Shown here: positions 25,109-33,427 of the stretch, in pieces
Layout: each line of letters opens with the position of its first letter
Position numbering within the stretch: position 1 is the stretch's first letter
Assembly: GCF_016907955.1 (NCBI RefSeq)
Contig: NZ_JAFBCX010000029.1
Span: 1-64,000, forward strand
Source: Lentzea nigeriaca
GTDB taxonomy: Bacteria; Actinomycetota; Actinomycetes; Mycobacteriales; Pseudonocardiaceae
Reading direction: 5' to 3'
Length of the DNA stretch: 64,000 nucleotides
Made by a program: the position numbers and the translations under genes
Notes under the pieces: generated by a model
What the model was told of the DNA's origin: nothing
The model's database searches: none
The model's input: only the letters and a program-made list of their open reading frames with translations

Positions 25109-25915
25109 TTACAGCGCCGGTTCCACAATGGAGTGGTACCGCCGCGAAACCTCCTCGATCACCTCGTCGAAGTCCGCCGCCCAGATGTCGGCGTTGAAGA
25201 TCTCCACCTCGACGTCGCGCGCATATCCCGTCGCGGCGACCTGCCTGGTCAGCCGGTCGAGGTCGATGTCGCCGTCACCCGGATAACCGCGGCCCAGCAG
25301 CACGTCCGCCGGCACCGGCGTGAGCCAGTCGCACACCTGGTACGACGCGATGCGCTCCCCCGCCCGCACGATCTGCGCGTCGAGGTCCGGGTCCCACCAC
25401 ACGTGCAGCGCGTCCACGACGACGCCGACCGACTCGTGCTTCTCCGCGATGTCCAGGGCCTGCGACAACGTCGACAGCACGCCCCGGTCCGCGCAGAACA
25501 CCGGGTGCATCGGCTCCAGCGCCAGCGTCACGCCCGCGGATTTCGCCTCGACGGACAGTTCGGCGATAGCGTCCGCGACGCGTTGACGTGCGCCGATGAG
25601 ATCCTTGTCGCCCGCGACACCACCGACGACCATGACCAGCGTGTCGGTGCGCAGCGTCGCCGCTTCCTCGATCGCGCGCCGGTTGTCGTCCAGCGCGGCA
25701 CGGTTGTCGACCGCTGTCAGGAACCCGCCGCGGCAGAGCGACGACACCCGCAGGCCCGCGTCCGCGACGAGCTTCGCGGTGCGCTCCAGGCCGTGATCCG
25801 CGACCGGTTCGCGCCACAGCCCGATCGACTCGATGCCGTGCCGGGCACAGCCTTCAACTGCCTCGACGACCGTCGCGCGCTTGATCGTCGCCTGGTTCAG
25901 CGAGAGGCGAGCCAC
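25109..25915 (-). CDS. sugar phosphate isomerase/epimerase (TIM barrel)
   Basis: A 268-residue AP-endonuclease-2-type TIM barrel of the sugar isomerase/epimerase family. Metal ligands are expected in the ALEPMHPVFCADRG segment (Glu and His), VVDALHVWWDPD, and EVEIFNADIW (Glu near the end). The sugar is not identifiable. The GTG start at 25915 overlaps the upstream DUF993 gene by 19 bp. It is the last gene of the LacI-controlled operon, so it probably acts on an oxidised carbohydrate produced by the Gfo/Idh/MocA enzyme. Confidence 0.85.
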   Translation of the reverse strand: MARLSLNQATIKRATVVEAVEGCARHGIESIGLWREPVADHGLERTAKLVADAGLRVSSLCRGGFLTAVDNRAALDDNRRAIEEAATLRTDTLVMVVGGVAGDKDLIGARQRVADAIAELSVEAKSAGVTLALEPMHPVFCADRGVLSTLSQALDIAEKHESVGVVVDALHVWWDPDLDAQIVRAGERIASYQVCDWLTPVPADVLLGRGYPGDGDIDLDRLTRQVAATGYARDVEVEIFNADIWAADFDEVIEEVSRRYHSIVEPAL

Positions 25916-26931
25916 TGCCGCCACCGCCGTTCGGCGAAATCCGGGTCGATCACACCGGCGACCTCGGCGAGCCGTTTCGCCTCGGCGAGGTGCTCGACGC
26001 TGCGGGCGGATTCCAGACCGTCGAGCAACAGGAATCGTTCCTGGTGCCCGGCCAGCCACGCCAGGAACACCACACCGGTTTTGTAGTAGTAGGTCGGCGC
26101 GCTGAACAGATGGCGCGACAACGGAACCGTCGGCGCCATGATCCGGTGGAACCCGTCGGTGTCGCCCTCGGCGAGTTTGGCGAGCGCTTCGGCCGCCACC
26201 GGGGCGATCGGGTCGAAGATGCCGAGCAGCGCGTCGCTGTGGCCGTGCTCGTCGCCCGCGATCAGGTCCGGGTAGTTGAAGTCGTCGCCGGTGTAGCAGC
26301 GGACCCCGGCCGGAAGCCTGCGGCGCAGGCCGGTCTCGTGGTCCGCGTCGAGCAGCGACACCTTCACGCCGTCGACCTTGTCCGGGCGTGCCGCGATGAT
26401 CTCCAGGAAGGCGTCGGTGGCGCGGTCCACCTCGGTCGCGCCCCAATACCCCGCCAGCGCCGGGTCGAACGCCGTGCCGAGCCAGTGCAGGATCACCGGC
26501 TCGCTGACGCTGTCGAGCAGCGTGCCGTAGACCTTCTCGTAGTCCTCCGGGCCTTTCGCACACGCCGCGAGCTGCCGGGAGCACATCAGCACGGGCTGGG
26601 CGCCCGCCTCCTGCACGATGTCGAGCTGCTCCAGGTAGGCCTTCAGCACGTCGTCCAGGCCCGGTTCGCCGGTGAGGTGGTCGGTGGCGACGCCCGCGCA
26701 GATCCGGCCGGCCTTCTCGGCGGCGCTGCGGCGGATCAGCTCGGCCGCGGTGGGCCAGTCGAGGCCCATGCCGCGTTGCGCCGTGTCCATCGCCTCCGCG
26801 ACGCCCAGGCCGTGCGACCACAGGTGGTGCCGGAACTTCAGCGTCGCGTCCCAGTCGACCGTGCGCTCGTCCTTCGCGACAACGTGTGCCGCAGCGAACA
26901 CGGTGCGACCATATTGATCTTGGCTAGACAC
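25897..26931 (-). CDS. DUF993 protein (dihydrodipicolinate-synthase-like)
   Basis: A 344-residue DUF993 protein, distantly related to the class I aldolases of the DapA type. The N-terminal VFAAAHVVAKDERTVDWDATLKFRHHLW and the central VILHWLGTAFDPALAGYWG are family signatures. FSAPTYYYKTGVVFLAWLAG supplies the lysine expected to form a Schiff base. It probably cleaves or condenses a keto-sugar acid, but no activity is proven. The GTG at 26931 overlaps the oxidoreductase stop by 8 bp. It sits between an oxidoreductase and a sugar isomerase. Confidence 0.85.
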   Translation of the reverse strand: MSSQDQYGRTVFAAAHVVAKDERTVDWDATLKFRHHLWSHGLGVAEAMDTAQRGMGLDWPTAAELIRRSAAEKAGRICAGVATDHLTGEPGLDDVLKAYLEQLDIVQEAGAQPVLMCSRQLAACAKGPEDYEKVYGTLLDSVSEPVILHWLGTAFDPALAGYWGATEVDRATDAFLEIIAARPDKVDGVKVSLLDADHETGLRRRLPAGVRCYTGDDFNYPDLIAGDEHGHSDALLGIFDPIAPVAAEALAKLAEGDTDGFHRIMAPTVPLSRHLFSAPTYYYKTGVVFLAWLAGHQERFLLLDGLESARSVEHLAEAKRLAEVAGVIDPDFAERRWRQWLASR

Positions 26932-28066
26932 CGGGGATCTCCACGCGGCGACCCTCCGAAGAGGACTGCAGACCGGCCGCGGCCAGCGCGACACCCCGTG
27001 CGCCCGCACGGAAGTCGTGCGGGAACGGCGTGCCCTGGTAGACGTGCCGCAGGAACTCCGTCCACTGCACCTTGAAGCCGTTGTCGAAGTCCTCGTTGTC
27101 CGGCACCTGCTGCCACTGGTCGCGGAACGGGTGCGCGACCGGGAGATCCGGGTTCCAGACCGGCTTCGGCGTGACGGCGCGTGGCTGCACGAAGCACTCA
27201 CGCAGTCCCGCGACCGCGCTGCCCTCGGTGCCGTCCACTTGGAACTCCACGAGCTCGTCGCGGCGCACCCGGACGCACCAGGACGAGTTGATCTGGGCGA
27301 TGACGCCGTTCTCGATCTCGAAGATCCCGTACGCCGAGTCGTCCGCAGTGGCCTCGTACGGGTTGTTCTGCTCGTCCCAGCGCGTCGGGATGTGCGTGAC
27401 GGCCTTGGCCGTGACCGCCTCGACGCGGCCGAAGAGGTTGTGGAGCAGGTAGCTCCAGTGGCAGAACATGTCCGCGACGATGCCGCCGCCGTCCTCCAGC
27501 CGGTAGTTCCAGCTGGGGCGGTTCGCGGCCTGCCAGTCGCCCTCGAAGACCCAGTAGCCGAACTCCCCGCGCACGCTGAGGATCCGGCCGAAGAAGCCGC
27601 CGTCGATCAGCCGCTTGAGCTTGCGGATGCCGGGCAGGTAGAGCTTGTCGGCGACGACGCCGTGCTTGAGGCCCTTGTCGTCGGCGAGCTTCGCCAGCTG
27701 CAGCGCTTGCTCGACCGTCTCGGAGACCGGCTTCTCGGTGTAGACGTGCTTGCCCGCCTCGAGCGCCTTGGTGATCGACTCGACGTGCATCGACGTGACC
27801 TGCGAGTCGAAGTAGATCTCGACGTCCGGGTCCGCGAGTGCGCCGTCGAGGTCGGTGGTCCACCGCGCGAGGTCGTGCCGTTCCGCGATCTCCTTGAGCT
27901 TGTCGGCGTTGCGCCCGACGAGCACGGGTTCGACCTTGATCACGGTCCCGTCCGGCAACCGCACGCCTTCTTCGCGCAGCGGGAGGAGGGACCGGACCAG
28001 GTGCTGGCGATATCCCATCCGCCCGGTGACGCCGTTGACCGCCACTCCGATGGTCCGAACCGCCAT
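26924..28066 (-). CDS. Gfo/Idh/MocA-family oxidoreductase
   Basis: A 380-residue NAD(P)-dependent sugar or inositol-type dehydrogenase. The N-terminal Rossmann fold (about 1-140) shows GVAVNGVTGRMGYRQHL and the EKPVSETVEQA motif, whose lysine (about residue 111) belongs to the family catalytic set. The C-terminal beta-sheet domain holds GGIVADMFCHWSYLLHNLFG, with the conserved histidine. ATG at 28066 follows AGGGAGG. It is first in the operon; its promoter overlaps a LacI operator. Substrate unknown, probably a polyol or sugar acid. Confidence 0.92.
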   Translation of the reverse strand: MAVRTIGVAVNGVTGRMGYRQHLVRSLLPLREEGVRLPDGTVIKVEPVLVGRNADKLKEIAERHDLARWTTDLDGALADPDVEIYFDSQVTSMHVESITKALEAGKHVYTEKPVSETVEQALQLAKLADDKGLKHGVVADKLYLPGIRKLKRLIDGGFFGRILSVRGEFGYWVFEGDWQAANRPSWNYRLEDGGGIVADMFCHWSYLLHNLFGRVEAVTAKAVTHIPTRWDEQNNPYEATADDSAYGIFEIENGVIAQINSSWCVRVRRDELVEFQVDGTEGSAVAGLRECFVQPRAVTPKPVWNPDLPVAHPFRDQWQQVPDNEDFDNGFKVQWTEFLRHVYQGTPFPHDFRAGARGVALAAAGLQSSSEGRRVEIPGV

Positions 28067-28089
28067 CACACCTCCCTGGTAGGAGCGCT

Positions 28090-28103
28090 GGAAAGCGCTT
28101 TCC
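28090..28103. promoter_or_regulatory. LacI-family operator
   Basis: GGAAAGCGCTTTCC is a perfect 14-bp palindrome with the central CG typical of LacI/GalR operators. It begins 5 bp downstream of the proposed -10 box of the leftward operon and therefore covers its transcription start. The divergent LacI gene (28189) supplies the obvious repressor. Confidence 0.88.
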
Positions 28104-28107
28104 CGCC

Positions 28108-28137
28108 ACGCTAGTTGCGGCACTTGACGGCCGTCAA
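28108..28137 (-). promoter_or_regulatory. promoter of the oxidoreductase operon
   Basis: On the minus strand TTGACG (28137-28132), an 18-base spacer and TAGCGT (28113-28108) fit a housekeeping promoter. The -35 lies in a 14-bp perfect palindrome TTGACGGCCGTCAA (28124-28137), so the same element also offers a TTGACG facing the lacI gene. Confidence 0.6.
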
Positions 28138-28188
28138 CCTCCGCGCGAGTTAGTCTCAGCGCTCACATGCACGTTGACGGAGGTGGTC

Positions 28189-29205
28189 GTGTCCGCCCGA
28201 CAGGTGACACTTGCCGAGGTGGCCAAGCAGGCAGGTGTGTCGCTGGCGACCGCCTCGCGCGTGCTCAACGGCAGCACGCGACAGGTGAGCGAGGAGCTGA
28301 GCGACCGCGTCCTGCGCACAGCGGAGCAGCTCGGTTACGTACCGAACGCGTCCGCGCAGGCGCTGGCCCGCAACTCGAGCTCGCTCGTCGGCCTGGTCGT
28401 CCACGACATCACCGACCCGTACTTCTCGTGCATCGCCGCGGGCGTGACACGGGTCGCCGAGGAGGCAGGGCTCTCCGTCGTGCTGGGCACGACCGGGCGG
28501 CGGCCTGAGCGCGAGGTCGAGCTGCTGTCGACGCTGCGCGCGCATCGGGCACGTGCGGTGGTGCTGGCCGGTTCGCGCACCACCGATCGTTCGGCGCAGT
28601 CGCGGCTCGCGGCGGAGATCGACGCGTTCACCGAGCTGGGCGGGCGGGTCGCGTGCGTGTCGCAGGCGAAGCTCGGCACCGACACGGTCGTTCCCGGCAA
28701 CCGGGCTGGAGGGCGTGCGCTGGCGCGTTCACTCGCCGAGCTCGGGCACAAGAAGTTCGCCGTTCTGGGTGGACCTTCCGACCTCGTCGTGGCCAGGGAC
28801 CGGCTCGCCGGGTTCAAGGCGGGCCTCGCGGACGCCGGGATCGCACCGCCCGTGGTGATCAACGGCGCGTTCACCCGTGACGGCGGGTACGAGGCCGCGC
28901 TGGAGCTGCTGGCGTCGAAATCACGCGCCACCTGCGTGTTCGCCGTGACCGACGTGATGGCGATGGGGGCGATGGCGGCGCTGCGGGAACGTGGCGTGCG
29001 GGTGCCGGAGGACATGTCGATCGCCGGGTTCGACGACATCCCCACGCTGAGAGACACCGTGCCCGCGTTGTCGACCGTGCGACTGCCGCTGGAGGAGATG
29101 GGCGAGATCGCCGCAGGTCTCGTGCTCGACGCCGGCGGTGACGAGCCCCGCACCGTCCGTGTCGCGGGCGAGGTGGTGCTCAGGGCCTCGACTGCTCACA
29201 ATTAG
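28189..29205 (+). CDS. LacI-family transcriptional regulator
   Basis: A 338-residue repressor. The helix-turn-helix is VTLAEVAKQAGVSLATASRVLNGS (about 6-29), with the hinge helix NASAQALA (about 50-57). The periplasmic-binding-protein-like effector domain (about 65-330) contains FDDIPTLRDTVPALSTVRLP. The GTG at 28189 is preceded by CGGAGG at 5 bases; an upstream in-frame TTG at 28174 has no such site. It is divergent from the three-gene catabolic operon and most likely represses it, and perhaps itself, through the 28090 palindrome. The inducer is probably the pathway substrate. Confidence 0.93.
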   Translation: MSARQVTLAEVAKQAGVSLATASRVLNGSTRQVSEELSDRVLRTAEQLGYVPNASAQALARNSSSLVGLVVHDITDPYFSCIAAGVTRVAEEAGLSVVLGTTGRRPEREVELLSTLRAHRARAVVLAGSRTTDRSAQSRLAAEIDAFTELGGRVACVSQAKLGTDTVVPGNRAGGRALARSLAELGHKKFAVLGGPSDLVVARDRLAGFKAGLADAGIAPPVVINGAFTRDGGYEAALELLASKSRATCVFAVTDVMAMGAMAALRERGVRVPEDMSIAGFDDIPTLRDTVPALSTVRLPLEEMGEIAAGLVLDAGGDEPRTVRVAGEVVLRASTAHN

Positions 29206-29314
29206 ACTCATCGGGCTGTCCACGTACTTGAGTCATGAGGAGTTGAGCCGTCCCTATGGGGTCTGGCCCAGGCTGGCATACCAATCCGGTCCCTGGCCGC
29301 GTTGGAGCGCGGAG

Positions 29315-30622
29315 GTGACCGGAATCCTTCTGAGCGTGCTCGGCCTGCTCGCCGTCGTGGCGCTGACCGCGGGCACGTGCATCGCGGTGGCGGCGGAGTT
29401 CTCGCTGACCGCGCTGGAACGCAGCACCGTCGAACGGCACGTCGCGGAGGTGGGCGACGCGAAGGCGCGGACCATCGACCGCGCCCACCGGACGTTGTCC
29501 TTCCAGCTCTCCGGCGCGCAGCTCGCCATCACGCTGACCACGCTGATCACCGGGTACATCGCGAAGCCCGCGATCGCCGCGCTGATCGAGCCGGGGCTTT
29601 CCGGCGTGGGCGTGCCTCTGCCGGTGGCCGGTGGGTTGTCGCTGGCCCTGGCGCTGGCGATCGCCACGGCGTTGTCGATGGTGTTCGGCGAGCTGGTCCC
29701 GAAGAACCTCGCGATCGCCAAGCCGCTGGAGACCGCGCGCCTGGTCGTGGGCATCCAGGCGGCGTTCTCCACCGTGTTCCGGTGGCTGATCAACTGGATG
29801 AACAACTCGGCGAACTGGCTGGTCCGCCGCTTCGGCGTCGAACCGGTCGAGGAGCTCGCGTCCGCCCGTTCACCGGAGGAGCTGGGCGCGCTGGTCCGCA
29901 CGTCGGCCGAGCACGGAACGCTGGACCAGGGCACCGCGGTGTTGCTCGATCGGTCACTGCGGTTCGGCGACCGGACCGCCGGCGAGCTGATGACGCCGCG
30001 CGTGCGGGTCGAGGCGCTGCGGGCCGACGCGACGGTGGCCGACCTGGTGCTGAAGGCGCGCGAGACCGGGTTCTCGCGGTTCCCCGTGCACGACGGCTCG
30101 TTGGACGAGGTGCGCGGCATGGTGCACGTGAAGCAGGCATTCGCCGTGCCCACGGCTCTGCGTGGGACGACTCCTCTGTCCGCGCTGACGCGGCCGGTCA
30201 CCTCGGTGCCGGAGACGCTGGAGGGCGACGCGCTGCTGGACCGGCTGCGCGCGTCCGGCCTGCAGACGGCGCTGGTCGTCGACGAGTACGGGGGCACGGC
30301 GGGCATGGTGACGCTGGAGGACGTCGTCGAGGAGATCGTCGGCGACGTGCGCGACGAACACGACCGCGGCGAGGCGCCGCCGGTGCGTTCGCTCGGCAAG
30401 GACAGCTGGCTCGTGTCCGGCCTGCTGCGCGACGACGAGGTGGCCGAGGCGACCGGGTTCCACATGCCGCCCGGCGACTACGAGACGCTGGCCGGCCTCG
30501 TGCTGGCGAGGCTCGGCCGGATCCCCGACGTCGGCGACGAGATCCGCGTCGAGGGGTGGCGGGTGACCGTGATGCGGATGGACCGGCACCGCGTGGCCGA
30601 GCTGCGGGTGGTGTCGTCGTGA
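29315..30622 (+). CDS. CNNM/CBS-pair membrane protein (CorC/HlyC family)
   Basis: A 435-residue integral membrane protein. The CNNM/DUF21 domain has about four spans (residues 1-180) with FGELVPKNLAIAKPLE, the family signature. A CBS pair (about 205-330, TPRVRVEALRAD and DEYGGTAGMVTLEDVVEEIVG) and a C-terminal CorC_HlyC domain (about 345-430, FHMPPGDYETLAGLVL) follow. Related proteins are Mg2+ or Co2+ exporters. The GTG at 29315 has GGAG upstream; the frame is open earlier but shows no start with a ribosome site. It overlaps its paralogue by GTGA. Confidence 0.9.
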   Translation: MTGILLSVLGLLAVVALTAGTCIAVAAEFSLTALERSTVERHVAEVGDAKARTIDRAHRTLSFQLSGAQLAITLTTLITGYIAKPAIAALIEPGLSGVGVPLPVAGGLSLALALAIATALSMVFGELVPKNLAIAKPLETARLVVGIQAAFSTVFRWLINWMNNSANWLVRRFGVEPVEELASARSPEELGALVRTSAEHGTLDQGTAVLLDRSLRFGDRTAGELMTPRVRVEALRADATVADLVLKARETGFSRFPVHDGSLDEVRGMVHVKQAFAVPTALRGTTPLSALTRPVTSVPETLEGDALLDRLRASGLQTALVVDEYGGTAGMVTLEDVVEEIVGDVRDEHDRGEAPPVRSLGKDSWLVSGLLRDDEVAEATGFHMPPGDYETLAGLVLARLGRIPDVGDEIRVEGWRVTVMRMDRHRVAELRVVSS

Positions 30623-31644
30623 ACTTCCTCGTCGTCCTGTTGTTGCTGGCGGGGAACGCCTTCTTCGTCGGTGCCGAGTTCGCGGTGATCACCGCGCGCC
30701 GCGACCGGCTGGAAGCGCTGGCCGACAAGGGTTCCTCGCGCGCCCGCACCGCGATCAAGGCGTCGCAGCAGCTGCCGTTGCTGATCGCCGGTGCCCAGCT
30801 GGGCATCACGCTGTGTTCTCTTGGGCTGGGTGCGATCGCCGAGCCCGCGCTGGCCTCGGTGCTGGAAGGGCCGCTCGGCGCCGTCGGGCTGCCAGTCGCC
30901 GTGGTGCACGGCGTGGCGTTCGCGGTGGCGCTGGTCATCGTCGTCGCACTGCACACGATCCTCGGCGAGATGGTGCCGAAGAACCTCGCGATCGCCGGCC
31001 CGGAGCGAGCCGCGGTGTGGCTGGTCCCGGTGCACTACGGGTTCTCGCGGATGATCGCGCCGGTGCTGGCGTTGTTCACCTCGGTCGGCCGGTGGGTGCT
31101 GCGGCGGTTCGGTGTGGAGCCGGTGGACGAGCTGGAGTCGGCCTACACGCCCGACGAGCTGGCGTTGCTGATCGGGCAGTCGCGGTCGGAGGGGTTGCTG
31201 GAGGACTCCGAGCACCGTCGGTTGGCGCAGACCTTGTCTTCCGCCGAGCGCACCGTGGCCGATGTCCTGGTGCCGTTGGACCGGCTGACGACGGTGTCCG
31301 CCTCGCCGACGGTGGGTGAGATGGAGGCCGCTGTCGCCGCTACCGGGTTCTCTCGGTTCCCGGTGCTGTCGGACGCCGGGCTGATCGGGTATCTGCACGT
31401 CAAGGACGTGTTGGACCTGGAGGGGGCGTCGACTCTGGTGCCGCGGGCTCGGGTGCGCGGGTTGCCGGAGGTGCCGGCGGATGCTCGGCTGGACGAGGCG
31501 CTGGCCGCTTTGCGCCGGGCCCAGTCCCACCTCGCGCGCGCGGTGGGTGCAGACGGTGCGGTGCTGGGTGTCGTGGCGTTGGAGGACCTGTTGGAGGAGT
31601 ACGTCGGCACCGTTCGGGATGGCACTCACGTGCGCTGGGTCTAG
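30619..31644 (+). CDS. CNNM/CBS-pair membrane protein, short paralogue
   Basis: A 341-residue paralogue of the preceding gene. It has the CNNM domain (FFVGAEFAVITARR, GEMVPKNLAIAGPE) and a CBS pair (about 195-335, ending GVVALEDLLEEYVGTV) but no CorC_HlyC domain. Tandem pairs of one long and one short CNNM protein are common in actinobacteria and may assemble together. GTG start inside the stop of the first gene. A small inverted repeat follows the stop (31665-31681). Confidence 0.9.
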   Translation: MNFLVVLLLLAGNAFFVGAEFAVITARRDRLEALADKGSSRARTAIKASQQLPLLIAGAQLGITLCSLGLGAIAEPALASVLEGPLGAVGLPVAVVHGVAFAVALVIVVALHTILGEMVPKNLAIAGPERAAVWLVPVHYGFSRMIAPVLALFTSVGRWVLRRFGVEPVDELESAYTPDELALLIGQSRSEGLLEDSEHRRLAQTLSSAERTVADVLVPLDRLTTVSASPTVGEMEAAVAATGFSRFPVLSDAGLIGYLHVKDVLDLEGASTLVPRARVRGLPEVPADARLDEALAALRRAQSHLARAVGADGAVLGVVALEDLLEEYVGTVRDGTHVRWV

Positions 31645-31664
31645 ATTCACTCGATCGTGGTGTC

Positions 31665-31681
31665 ACGAAACGCTGTTTCGT
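31665..31681. promoter_or_regulatory. inverted repeat, terminator or operator
   Basis: ACGAAAC-GCT-GTTTCGT has perfect 7-bp arms. It lies 21 bp after the CNNM gene stop and 50 bp before the cyclodeaminase pseudogene. The short AT-rich stem followed by TTCCC could be a weak terminator, or it could be a regulator site for the downstream gene. Confidence 0.4.
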
Positions 31682-31730
31682 TTCCCTCGCCAGACGAGGA
31701 ACGCGCGGTGGACAGCGAACGGGGTGAGCC

Positions 31731-32624
31731 GTGGCGGTGGTGATCGGGGCTGGGGACGTCGAGATCGACCTGCCCCGGTTGGCCGTGGAACTGACGGAGG
31801 CGCTGCGGGTCGGGTCGGCGGAGCCGGGCCGGCGGGTGCGCGTGCCGGTGACCGCGGACGTCACGGCCATGATCCTGGTGCCGGGCCTGGCGCCCGGCAT
31901 CCCCGCCTACACGGTGAAGGTGCACGCCAAGAACCCGAACCGGTCCCCCGCCATCACCGGCGTGATCTGCCTGCACGACCTGGCCACCGGCGACCTGCTC
32001 GCCCTGATCGACAGCGCCGGCCTGACCGCGATCCGCACCGGGCTGGGCGGCGCGCTGGGAGCCCACCTACTGGCGCGCCCCGATGCCCGGCACGTGACCG
32101 TGATCGGGGCCGGTGCGCAGGGTCGGGCTCAGTTGGTGGCCCTGGCCGCGCTCCGGCCGATCGAGTCGGTGTCGGTGCGGGACACGAACCCGGCGGCGGA
32201 GGCGGAGTTCGTGGCGTGGGCCGAACGGCTCGGCATCGCGGCGTCGACGGACCTCGGCGATGTCGGCGAGATCGTGCTCATGGCCACGTGATCGCGCGAG
32301 CCCGTGCTGTACCAGGTCCCTCCCGGCACCCACGTCACCAGCCTCGGCGCGGACGAGCCCGGCAAGGTCGAGCTCGCGCCGGAGTTGCTGTCGGGCGCGC
32401 TGGTCGTCGTGGACGATCGCGCGCTGGCGCACGTCGCCGCGGACACCACGATCGGCGCGGTGTTGCGCGGAGAGCATCCCGGGCGGACCAGCGAGGATCA
32501 GGTCACCGTGTACAGCCCGGCCGGGTTGCCGATGCAGGATCTCGTGATCGCATGGCACGTGTTCCGCAACGCGAGCCGGAAATCGCCGGCCGTGTTCGAC
32601 CTGGGTATGCGCACCGGTATGTGA
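31731..32624 (+). pseudogene. ornithine cyclodeaminase-family gene with in-frame TGA
   Basis: The frame from GTG 31731 to 32624 encodes an ornithine cyclodeaminase/mu-crystallin protein of 297 codons. It has AIRTGLGGALGAHLL and the Rossmann motif VTVIGAGAQGRAQLVALAAL (about 118-137). At 32289-32291 a TGA interrupts it after VLMAT, and homologous sequence continues in the same frame with SREPVLYQVPPGTHV. This would be a single change from a sense codon such as TGG (Trp) or CGA. The rest keeps strong codon bias, so inactivation is recent, or there is a sequencing error. Read-through is not supported by any visible signal. Confidence 0.8.
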
Positions 32625-32697
32625 CGCCCGAACCCCGTCGAAGTCCGTGTCGCCCCGTTCGACCTACTGGTGACGGACACACAGGGAGGCACAGAAA

Positions 32698-33294
32698 ATG
32701 GGCAAGGTCTACACGGGCGCCAGCACCTCGATCGACGGCTACGTCTCGGGTCCGGAGTTCTCCGGCTTCGACAAGCTGTTCCGCTGGCTGCAGGCAGGCG
32801 ACGTGGCGTTCACGGTGCCGACGGGTGCGATGACCGTCCACCTCGCGCCGGCCAGCGCCGCCTACTTCAGCGGGTTGATCCAGGCGACCGGAGCGCTGGT
32901 GGTCGGGCGCAAGCTCGACGACTTCACCGACGGCTGGGGCGGCCAGCACCCGATGGGCGTGCACACCGTCGTGCTCACGCATCGGCCGTTGGAGGACAAC
33001 GAACACTTCACTTTCTGCAGCGACGGCATCGAGAAAGCGATCGAGATCGCTCAGGCCAAGGCGGGCGACAAGGGTGTGGGGCTGAACTCCGGAGAGGTCG
33101 CCCGGCAGGCCATCGACGCGGGGCTGGTGGACGAGATCTTCCTCGACCTGGTGCCGGTGATCCTCGGCGGGGGTACGCCGTTCTTCGCGCCGGGCAAGGG
33201 TTACGAGCTGGAGGGGCCGGTGTCGGTAATCGAGAGCACGTCGGTGACGCACCTGCGCTACGAAGTGAAGTACGCGACTGCGGAAGATCAGTGA
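32698..33294 (+). CDS. dihydrofolate reductase-like (RibD C-terminal) protein
   Basis: A 198-residue protein of the RibD_C/DHFR-like fold. It starts VYTGASTSIDGYVSG, and ALVVGRKLDDFTDGWGG and VDEIFLDLVPVILGGGTPFF are the typical patterns. Stand-alone members are common in actinobacteria; they bind NADPH, but true substrates are mostly unknown. It is unlikely to be folate DHFR because the family's folate residues are absent. The ATG follows AGGGAGG at good spacing. A long hairpin between it and the convergent multicopper oxidase ends both transcripts. Confidence 0.87.
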   Translation: MGKVYTGASTSIDGYVSGPEFSGFDKLFRWLQAGDVAFTVPTGAMTVHLAPASAAYFSGLIQATGALVVGRKLDDFTDGWGGQHPMGVHTVVLTHRPLEDNEHFTFCSDGIEKAIEIAQAKAGDKGVGLNSGEVARQAIDAGLVDEIFLDLVPVILGGGTPFFAPGKGYELEGPVSVIESTSVTHLRYEVKYATAEDQ

Positions 33295-33309
33295 CGCCGC
33301 CCGAGCTAC

Positions 33310-33365
33310 CGATGAACGGCGCATTTGTCCATATGAGCCGAGGTGGACGAATGCGCCGTTCATCG
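33310..33365. terminator. bidirectional hairpin terminator, GATGAA family
   Basis: Arms of 22 nt (33310-33331 and 33344-33365), complementary except for one G-T wobble, flank a 12-nt loop. The ends read CGATGAACGGCGC and GCGCCGTTCATCG. It sits between convergent genes, as do the related hairpins at 4208 and 57174. Confidence 0.85.
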
Positions 33366-33427
33366 CGAGTCGGTGCCGTGAGGTGGGCCGCAGCGTCGAG
33401 GATGCGGCGATGGTGGCTGTTGCGGCG

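Noticed and set aside
32289..32291. Selenocysteine at the TGA of the cyclodeaminase-family gene
   Set aside because: The family has no selenocysteine members and no selenocysteine insertion element is evident downstream.
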